A stretch of DNA of 64,000 nt from Narthecium ossifragum (taxonomy: Eukaryota > Streptophyta > Magnoliopsida > Dioscoreales > Nartheciaceae): assembly GCA_963920575.1 (NCBI GenBank), contig OY986968.1, positions 1,689,001 through 1,753,000 of the forward strand, given 5' to 3'. Below are positions 56,401 to 64,000 of the stretch, one piece after another. A program made the translations under genes and the position numbers. Under the pieces are notes generated by a model. That model was not told the DNA's origin. It made no database searches and was given only the letters and a program-made list of their open reading frames with translations. Each line of letters begins with the position of its first letter. The stretch's first letter is position 1.

Positions 56401-59400
56401 TAGGGATACTTGATGCTCTTGGTGAGTCAGTTGTTGATGGTTGAGACTGTAATGGAATGGAAGTATTGTTGCCTGCGGACGCTGTGTCATTTCCATAATT
56501 TTTCATCCAATTCGAAGCAGAAGCTACAAGCGAAGGAGCTGACGAAGAAAATTGATCGTTCTGCAAGGAAAACCCAAGCAAAAGGCAGCACGATTAATAG
56601 GTACTTGCTCAGAAAAAGAAGATAAAAATATAAAACCTGAAACAATTTCAAAATAAAAGATGGACAAGAAAATAGATGAATAACAGTGACCATGTAGATT
56701 TTTTCTTACATGGCGATTCATGTTGCCAGGAAATTCTACTCTGGTGAATTGGGCATCTCCATCTTCGCATTCTACATGAGAAGTAAATCCAAAAAGCAAA
56801 ATATCATGGTAATCGAAAAGGCATGGTAGTAAAAGAGTGCATATAACAGTTCGTGAGGATCTATATGAAGTATCTCAGTAAGGGAGCATAAGAAAGTGAA
56901 CTACTATCACAGTATTGAATAGCACTTGAGAAGACAAAAGAAATAAAAACTGCTCTTCCGTCTTGAGAGCTAGAACAAAGCCCAAATTTGATGTCTATGT
57001 TTGTTTGTGCATACTCACAAACAATAGACTAGGATTAGGCTCTTCTTCTATACATTTCATCTAACACATAATATACAGAAACTATGAGCTATTCAACAAT
57101 TCATCCCTTCATAAATCCTCTTTATATATTCTCAAACTTAAACCTAGCATCAATTTCTTTCCCTCCTTAAGAAGCTATTTCGGGATTTGATTTTACAAAG
57201 AGGTGTGCACATATGCATACTGCGGTACTCTTGAGTAAGTACACAATTAATGATGAAAAGGTAAATGCAGTCATGGAATTGCATTGTACCTGTGCAGGAA
57301 GGAAGATCAGCACCAGCAGGAAGCTTTGCTGGCAAGGTTGGAATCTGATGATTGTGCTGCTTTGCATTTCTGTTGACAGGACTGTTCCAGCTTTCACTAT
57401 TTCGATCATCGGATGCAGCTTCTACAAGTCAATAAATCTAACTATTACTACATGCATATCATGTTGTCAATCTGATGTTGCTTAAGCAAGAGAGTACGAG
57501 ACCAGGATGCTTATTTTGTGGTATACAACTAAACATAAAAAGAAGTGATGATTATCCATCCAATAATGGAAAACAATGTGACCATCATAAAACTATGCCC
57601 ACCTCAATAAAGGAAACCTATGTGGACAAAACAATCTCATGTTTAACAATGTCCAGTATAACAACCAATAGTAATTTCTTCCAGATCAATTGCTAAAATC
57701 AATATTTATGTCAGACTATCCAGAAAGCCAGTAAAGGTCAAATTTCTTTTTTTTCTTGAAAGAATTGCTCTTTTTCATGTAGTTCCTCAGTAACTTCATC
57801 CTACAATTTTATTATTTATAGTGGATAGTTTCTTTTACTTTTGATACATAGGGGGAATGAGAAAGAAGAAGAAACCTTTGAGTAGGATTTCATGTGCCAG
57901 GCTTGCCAATTTATCACTGCATCTATTCATGGATAGTTCAAATCTAAGACTGTCTACTTCTCGGATATAGAGATCAGTTGCCATCCATCGGGCCAAAAAA
58001 GTAACATCTCGTGTGACCTGGAAAAAAAGTTTAGAGTACCGCAGTATGCATATGTGATCAAACCTAAGCAGGACGAATCAGTCCTATGCCTAATGTACCA
58101 TTAAACAATTAATAATGGACAAAAGAAGCATGAAGAAAATGGTTATCAGCACATGAGTATAACTCCAAAGTCATTGTTCTCCAGATAAGTGCATAGACAT
58201 TATTATAGTGGGACAAGTTCCAGTGTTTTTTGCCTTCGTTAGTGAAACTCATTCTGTCAAGAGAGAAATGTAAACACTGTCAACTAGGTTATCAGCATAA
58301 TTTCCAGCATGAGGCTTGGTCTTTGACAGTAACTTTACAAAACCAAGGTAGTAATTGTGATTTAATCTTCTATACCAACACTGTGATGTCGCTTTCTTCA
58401 TAAAACAAAGCGTCAGTACAAGAGAGGAAAATGGATGTTTGCATAGGCCATGGTGACAACAGAAAACAGATAGTTGAGTACAATGAACTCAAGCCACGAC
58501 CAAATATTCCTTTTTTTATCATGAAAAGAGGAGATTGTGCCCAAAAAATTGTGTTTATTTTTCACAACTGATGGAGGACAACATCAAGAAAGCTCACTTT
58601 TGATGTAACATTAGGATTCCCATCTCTATCACCCCCCATCCAAGAGCCAAACTTAATTGGTGTGCAAGTTAATGGAAGCGGCCGTCCAGTATGCTGTACA
58701 GGATTTCAAAGGTATTATCAAACCACTCCATAGTTTAAATACTCATTAATCGTGCTCATGAAAAGAAAGAGGAAGCAAACATAACCTTTTTCAGAGCAGT
58801 GCTGACACGACGAAGATAATGAGGCATTGCTTTCCAAAGCGTTTGCTCCACGATATGCAGACCTATGGCGAATTGCATAGCAAATAAAAGTGAAGAATCT
58901 AACAAAGAGAAATCATAACTAATAAGAATAAAGAGAGAAAACTTAATACCAGCCCTAGCTTCATCAACTGGAGTTGGTTTATGACGTCTTAATTCATCTG
59001 TCTGCCATAATGAAGTGATCTCTCTCACCTACCAAACAAAAAGATCAGAAACCAATACATAAATTTGATTTAAGCAGACTTTAGGCAAGCTATCCAGCAT
59101 TTACCAGATCTTCTATCAGCATCTCTTTGTCTTCATGGCTAAGATCAGGTCTTTCATTAAACTCCAGAAGATGCTGTCAGAAAGCTCAATTTGTCACAAA
59201 AGTAGTTTCACAAAATATAGATATTACTGTAGAACATCAAATTCATTATCTAAAACTGGCATCTAGATTCAAAAGTAGCAAGGTTTCAAAGATTGGAGAG
59301 CAAGAATCTGGATGGAGGTCATGTGCATTTTGGACAGACTAATGTACCCCACTGAATAAACAGCTAAACGTAGAGTGCATGGCATAGCTACAACTTAAAG

Positions 59401-60917
59401 ATAAAATTGTAGAATTGGAAATTCAAAAGAAGAGTTCCCAAATAATTGATGGAAGAAAAGTTGAGAAGGTCTTACAGCTATTCTGATGTGCTTATATTGC
59501 AGAGTACGCCGGTTTATTTGAGTTGGATGTGCAGTTAGAACAATCTCAACCTCCTGCAAATATGGCAAACAGAAAAAAGAAACCTAGTACTCCATAACTT
59601 AGAAAACTCTACGGAGCTACATTTTAATAAAGTAGAATAACAAACCTGCTTGCAGACAGTATCATACAGCTCTTCTGCAGGAACTCCACTCTGTATCAAG
59701 TTATTGAATATATCATCACACGATCTCGATAGAAGAGCAACATTGCGTGTCTTCCGGACCCTGAAAGAAACATAATTTCTCTTGCTGCATGTAGACATTT
59801 CGAATTGAACATAAATCTAAAGCCTACTTCTCAATCCAAAAAAATTACCTGTGATGAGTTTCTGCAATGCCCATAAGAGTGAGGTAATGGCTAAAAGCAC
59901 GAGCAAGCGACAGTGCCTCCTCTAGAGTCATCTTAGATATCTCCATAGCTAATTGTTTCTCGAGCAACTCTGCCATATGTTCCATGCCTGCCATCCTCAT
60001 ATTAACAGCACTCTGCAATAAAAGAAATTATCCCAGTTAATATAAATGCGTAGTTTTAGGGAGATCCATCAGAACAATATAGCAAAAGAATATGGCGTTT
60101 TAGGGTTCATCCAGATTGGTAAGCTAAGCATGTAAAGTCCCTGATAAAATAAAGATGTTCATGGTATGAAACTGTAATGATCAACATTTTAATAGGTCGT
60201 AAATCAAACAACAAAAAAGCAGATTCATTATAATGACTAAATGCAGAGGCTCAATATTCATTGCCTCCAATGCACAAACCAATATATGGGGATGACATAC
60301 AGAAAGAATCAGCACTGGCAAATCAAGATGTTTCCAGCAAAACAAAGAACAGGATAATCTACTCGTGATCCAAAGGAGAGTCCACAATACATAAACTCCC
60401 TGATACAATACAAATGTCCCTTGCGAAGAAACTATAACAATCAACACACCAAGAATCCAGAATAGATGACAGACGTAACAAAAATCAAACAACCAAGAAA
60501 GCAGATCCATCAAGAACAATCAAATCCAGAAGCCCCGTAGCCATTAGCTTCGGTACATGAACTAATCGGATATACCATACATGAAAATCGCAGAACATAG
60601 ATGACCCCAAAGGAGACTAATCAAGAAAGGCCACATCTTTCAACAAAAAATAGGTTTCGGAAACCTACCCATGATCCAAAATCGAGTCCATGACACATAC
60701 AAATGGAAGAAAATCGTCATAAACAAGGATCCAAGAAAAGATGAGAAGAAGGGATGAGGACCTGCGCGAGGATGCGCTTCCTTTCGACGGTCTCGAGGAA
60801 ATGCGGGCCGACTTCCCTGTGGAGGACATCGTTGAGGAGGCTTCCCAGCAGCCGCGAATCGTCCTCGAACGACTGGAAGGAGATCTCCTCGGCGATGTCG
60901 TCCGTCGTGTCCGTCAT
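53459..60917 (-). CDS. PPC4: Bacterial-type phosphoenolpyruvate carboxylase (BTPC)
   Basis: PEPC carboxylates phosphoenolpyruvate with bicarbonate to oxaloacetate in the cytosol; the bacterial type is a regulatory subunit of class-2 PEPC complexes (family knowledge). Nineteen exons, high to low: 60917-60762, 60012-59849, 59760-59646, 59553-59476, 59173-59105, 59028-58950, 58862-58786, 58693-58598, 58017-57876, 57421-57290, 56771-56710, 56560-56237, 56095-55970, 55888-55787, 55707-55561, 55093-54995, 54890-54802, 54704-54371, 54283-53459. Total 1071 aa (plant BTPC norm about 1030-1050). Motifs: VLTAHPTQ (about residue 150), [14 protein letters not shown] (262-275), [14 protein letters not shown] (729-742), [14 protein letters not shown] (770-783). 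The C-terminus is RNTG, typical of BTPC; plant-type ends QNTG. The N-terminal phosphorylation motif of plant-type enzymes is absent. A Ser/Asn/Gln-rich insert (residues about 326-470) is the disordered BTPC region. The intron after exon 14 has a GC donor (CAG|GCATGT); the last intron is 87 nt and open. Antisense frames are shadows. Confidence 0.96.
54284..54370 (-). other. PPC4: BTPC stop-free intron (87 nt)
   Basis: On the minus strand the donor is GTCATG|GTGCGT and the acceptor GGTGCTCAG. The 87 nt make 29 open codons in the BTPC frame. Splicing joins PPGSVM to [10 protein letters not shown], the family pattern. Retention would insert a hydrophobic segment shortly after the catalytic [12 protein letters not shown] loop. 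Confidence 0.85.
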
Positions 60918-61021
60918 CCCTCCTCCCTCCTCTTGCTTCTCTCGTTATCTATGATACGTACCACAAGAACAAGATAGCAGAACAGTGGCACCTCCAAGAA
61001 CGCTAACAATGCCACAAGAAG

Positions 61022-61033
61022 GTATATATATAG
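61022..61033 (-). promoter_or_regulatory. PPC4: BTPC core promoter TATA
   Basis: TATATATATACC on the minus strand, about 105-115 bases upstream of the ATG at 60917, preceded by a (CT)n tract (61034-61049). A G-box CACGTG lies further upstream at about 61181-61186 (context GACACGTGGCC). Confidence 0.6.
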
Positions 61034-61524
61034 AGAGAGAGAGAGAGGCCCTAGAGAGAGAAACTATAGTGAGAGAAGAGAGAGAAGCAGAGGAATGTAG
61101 AAGATGATACGTTGCACCAGAGGAGAGGGGGGAGGGGCATATGTAACTTTTACCATGTCTTGGAGCCAGTAAAAGGAAGACACGTGGCCGGAGATCGCGG
61201 GGCTATCGCCTTGAGGCTCGCCTGGTAACTGGGAGGCTGGGAATCGCGCGGAGGCCTAGACGACTGGAGGAGTTGGTGACCGTCGGATTGTGCACCTGAG
61301 GGAGAAATCGGACGGCTCAGATTAGGACACGTTGGGGATGGTAGCATATGTGGCATTTTGAACTTTTAAAACTTGAGATTATTGTTTATATATACCCTTA
61401 CGGATATTCTTTATTTATATATGATCAAAGAGTGAATTTGAAATTTTGACTTGTTTGTAGCCAAAGAGCAGTTCTAAATTTCAAAATTAGTAGCGGATAA
61501 AGATTTATATATAAGATAACGTGT

Positions 61525-61735
61525 ATAGTGTTCTACCGATGAATTATTTTACCGATGGATTAGAATAACCAATCGGTAGTGTTTCTACCGATTAGATGAT
61601 TGATATATTCAATCGATAGATGTCTACTGATTGGTTGATATAATCCATCGGTAGAACTATCGGTGGACTAGGTGAATCAATCGATAGACATCTACCGATT
61701 GAAGGTTGTACATGCTCTTACTCATGTACCCAAAT
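61525..61735. repeat. ATCGGTAG palindrome element, copy f
   Basis: The alternating words TACCGATGAATTATTTTACCG, CAATCGGTAGTGTTTCTACCGATT, ATTGGTTGATATAATCCATCGGTAG and CAATCGATAGACATCTACCGATTG recur. It ends GTACATGCTCTTACTCATGTACC. It lies upstream of the BTPC promoter. Confidence 0.7.
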
Positions 61736-61739
61736 CAAC

Positions 61740-62100
61740 GTCTAATACTAATAGTCGGGCTTAATCCTAAGGGCACCACATCCCTTCCATCAAACCCATC
61801 TCTTCCCTATTATAGTGTATGAGATTTGGGAAAATGGCAAAAAAAAAAAAAAAGGTCGCATCAGCCTCCCTATCTCTACCATAAAACACGGGGAAAGCTA
61901 CGGTGCTCTCCTACATGTGGGGGAGCATTGTTCACTTTCACATTCCTTATTTTATTATAAACATGTGAAAGTGGGTTTTTTATTTGAGAAATAAGACCCC
62001 CCCTCTCTCTCTCTCTCTTAACATATCTCTAATTATATTAATGATGTAATATAATATTAATTACTATGATATTAATATTTGAACTTCTAGTTTAATGTGA
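61740..62100. other. AT-rich spacer, no gene seen
   Basis: No gene supported. It contains an A15-type run at about 61840 and a (CT)n tract near 62002-62018. Confidence 0.5.
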
Positions 62101-62101
62101 T

Positions 62102-62627
62102 TAGAGATGGCAAAATCGACCGCACCGCTGGATAATCGAGCCGATCCGCACCGATGGGGACGGGTAGGGTATAGATTTTTTACCCGTGGATACAAGTATG
62201 GTTTACAAAATTAAAATCCGCGCGGGTACGGGGCGGATTATGGTATTGGGTAATATCCGCCCCGCCTCACCAATGAATGTTGGTTTGGTGGATTTTATAG
62301 AGTCTATTTTTTTGTAATAATACTCTAATAGAGACTAAATGCTAATGACTGTTTGGTGGATCTAGATTTTAGAGATTTTAGAGAGTGAATGTTGATGATA
62401 GTTTGGTGGATTTAGATTTAGATTTTAGAGATTGAATGGTTTTTTTTAAATTTTGCGAATAACCGTGGATTGGGTTGCGGGTAATATCCACGTACCCGCG
62501 GGAACGGTTATGGTCCGCGATCCCCATTATCCGCGCAGGGACGGGACGGTGCGGGTATTGGCGAAGGAGTGTGGGGACAGGGACGGATATTTCAATATCC
62601 GTCCAATCCGCCCCGTTGCCATCACTA
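62102..62627. mobile_element. 526-bp non-autonomous hAT element with 8-bp target duplication
   Basis: The ends TAGAGATGGCAA and TTGCCATCACTA form a 12-bp TIR with one mismatch. The target duplication AATGTGAT is perfect (62094-62101 and 62628-62635). Subterminal CGGGGCGGAT and CCGCCCC words occur at both ends. The interior has a near-repeat of GTTTGGTGGATTTAGA/GTTTGGTGGATCTAGA. No transposase. Confidence 0.95.
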
Positions 62628-62721
62628 AATGTGATAGATGAATCTATAGATATACTCATGCCACATGACACCCGACCTCATCTCTCTCGGAGTCGGGGTA
62701 CATACAGTAACTGATGCACCG

Positions 62722-63361
62722 GTTAATCATCCGGTGCATCATGTCAGCCGTTAGATTCATCCAACGGCCCAGATTGAAGACTTGATTACATGTCCCACGA
62801 TCCCTCATTGTCTTTGTACCTATCAAGTCATCAAGTCATCTACTTGAATTCTTTGCCTTCCCGACAACCGAGATATGACGGCCATCGCTGCCAACCTTTC
62901 TCTGGCCCTCTCCAAGACATGCCAAGCCACTGTGAATGATCACGACGTGACCTACGAGTTCTGCCTCACGTCGCTGCAAGCCAATCCAGAGAGCCACTCG
63001 CCCGACGCCAAGGGGCTCGCCGTCATCGCCGCGCGACTGTCGTTGGCAAATGCGACGAGCATCAAGTCTAAGATCACCAACTTGAACAACTTCGGCGATC
63101 CCGAGATCAAGAAGTGCTTTGGATGTTTGCCTCGAGCTGTACTCGAGCGCCATCGATGGAGACCTGCCGGAGGCCATTGGTGGGATCAAGTTGAGCTGGT
63201 ACGAAGATGCCAAGGCCCAAGGGTCAGTTCAGTTCAGCCATGGATTCGCCGATCAACTATACGAGGATACATTCGTCGAAGTCGGAGTGAAGTCTATCTT
63301 GGCGAAGGAGGATGAGCAGTTGGATGAATCTAACTGCTGACATGATGCACCGGATGATTAA
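62722..63361. repeat. 44-bp inverted repeats enclosing a PMEI-like gene
   Basis: The left arm 62722-62765 and right arm 63318-63361 are reverse complements over 44 bases with one mismatch (core GTTAATCATCCGGTGCATCA). The right arm overlaps the last codons and stop of the PMEI-like frame. Either a TIR element captured the gene, or a partial inverted duplication of the gene end occurred. Confidence 0.85.
62875..63340 (+). pseudogene. Frameshifted invertase/pectin methylesterase inhibitor (PMEI) domain gene
   Basis: The first frame (62875 to about 63117) has the PMEI-domain pattern: LSKTC, then YEFCLTSLQANPES, then DAKGLAVIAARLSLANAT and DPEIKKC. The expected continuation CLDVCLELYSSAIDGDL, then GFADQLYEDTF, is in the next frame and runs to a stop at 63340. 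The switch falls at the T run 63118-63120, where one extra T explains it. PMEI proteins are secreted and inhibit pectin methylesterase or invertase in the wall. Here no signal peptide precedes the domain, so the 5' end is also missing or decayed. A sequencing error at the T run is the alternative for the frameshift. Confidence 0.75.
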
Positions 63362-63375
63362 CTACGCGCACCCAA

Positions 63376-63383
63376 CCCCCCCC

Positions 63384-63414
<31 letters not shown>

Positions 63415-63417
63415 ACC
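63376..63417. repeat. Poly-C (25) followed by (AC)n
   Basis: A run of 25 C at 63376-63400 is followed by about eight AC units. It lies just outside the right inverted repeat. Confidence 0.9.
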
Positions 63418-63619
63418 ACCACGACCACTCTCCCCACCGTTAGATAACCTAAATCATAAATTATAAGAGACAGAGTCATAGATATTGGTGATTTGTCAAA
63501 TGGCCTCTTACTAAAGACTAACTTGTCATTTGATCCCCTATAGAAGTTCTTCAATCTTTTAGTACCACTATAGAAAAAAAAGAAAGATCATAATGCTTTT
63601 TAATATAGTTTTAATATAC

Positions 63620-64000
63620 TAGCCCCCAAACCCCCCCTGATGTTCCCGTCGCCGCCCAACAGATCCCGAGGTCGTCCTCGTCCCCGTCACAATCTCGAGG
63701 TCGTCGCCCCCCCCCCTCTCGCGCGTCCGGCTCCAACCCCGTCGGCGGTCCAAAGCTCCAGATCCGCCGCTGCCATCCCACCCCCGTCGCTGGTCCAAAG
63801 CTCCAGATCCGTCGCCGCCATCCCACCCCCGTCGCCGGTCCACAGCTCCCCGTCCAGATGCCCAAATCCCACCTCCGTCGCTCTCTCGTCCTGATCTCGT
63901 CGCCATCCCCCCAGCAAAACTCAAGATCCGCCGGTCCAAAGCTCCAAAGCTCGTCGTTGGTCCAAAGCTCCAGATCTGTCACTCTCTCACCCCGATCTCA
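63620..64000 (+). repeat. GC-rich 45-bp tandem repeats, cut by window end
   Basis: Units of 45 bp containing GGTCCAAAGCTCCAGATCCG begin at about 63749 and 63794, with partial copies at 63839, 63932 and 63958. All frames are open because of composition and the in-frame period (15 codons). I recognise no protein family; it may be the edge of a GC-rich transposon or a gene start lying beyond the window. Confidence 0.6.

Overview
This window is nuclear DNA of a flowering plant. It holds large intron-rich genes, CT-rich 5' leaders with telo-box-like AGGGTTTT motifs, and many MITEs, SINEs and hAT elements. A 200-base N run at 22041-22240 marks an assembly gap. The abundance of Tourist-like MITEs and long-TIR elements weakly suggests a monocot; the sequence alone does not fix the species. 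I see no prokaryotic or organellar genes, no CRISPR array, no rRNA and no functional tRNA.

Layout from left to right. 1-4300 is transposon-rich, with a long-TIR GC-rich element at 1345-2525 and an ATCGGTAG palindrome cluster at 3610-3910. 4300-7855 (+) is a small gene for a lone SIN3-type paired amphipathic helix (PAH) followed by a hydrophobic tail. 9010-20002 (+) is a full-length SIN3-like co-repressor gene (22 coding exons, about 1392 aa). 20924-21223 (-) encodes a 50-aa basic protein. 21600-25700 is an accessory block with hairpins, the gap, a MITE, and a 1336-bp hAT element carrying an amplified short-chain-dehydrogenase fragment. 26150-52600 (+) is DEK1, the plant membrane calpain (30 coding exons, 2160 aa). 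53459-60917 (-) is bacterial-type phosphoenolpyruvate carboxylase (19 exons, 1071 aa), convergent with DEK1. 61500-64000 holds another ATCGGTAG element, a hAT element with a perfect 8-bp target duplication, a frameshifted PMEI-like gene between inverted repeats, and a GC-rich tandem repeat cut by the window end.

I rebuilt the gene models exon by exon by tracking splice sites, phase and family motifs. All junctions of DEK1 and the carboxylase keep phase. They include three GC-AG introns and three short introns that are a multiple of three and free of stops, so retention would insert residues rather than truncate. In the SIN3-like gene one junction keeps phase only if the intron ends in AC instead of AG, and another exon start is tandemly duplicated with its acceptor.

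The main genes are conserved and perform unrelated tasks: chromatin repression, cell-fate and epidermal signalling, and anaplerotic carbon metabolism. I see no operon-like logic linking them. The unusual content lies in splice architecture, a PAH-only neighbour of SIN3, gene-fragment capture by transposons, and a dispersed palindromic repeat family with six copies.
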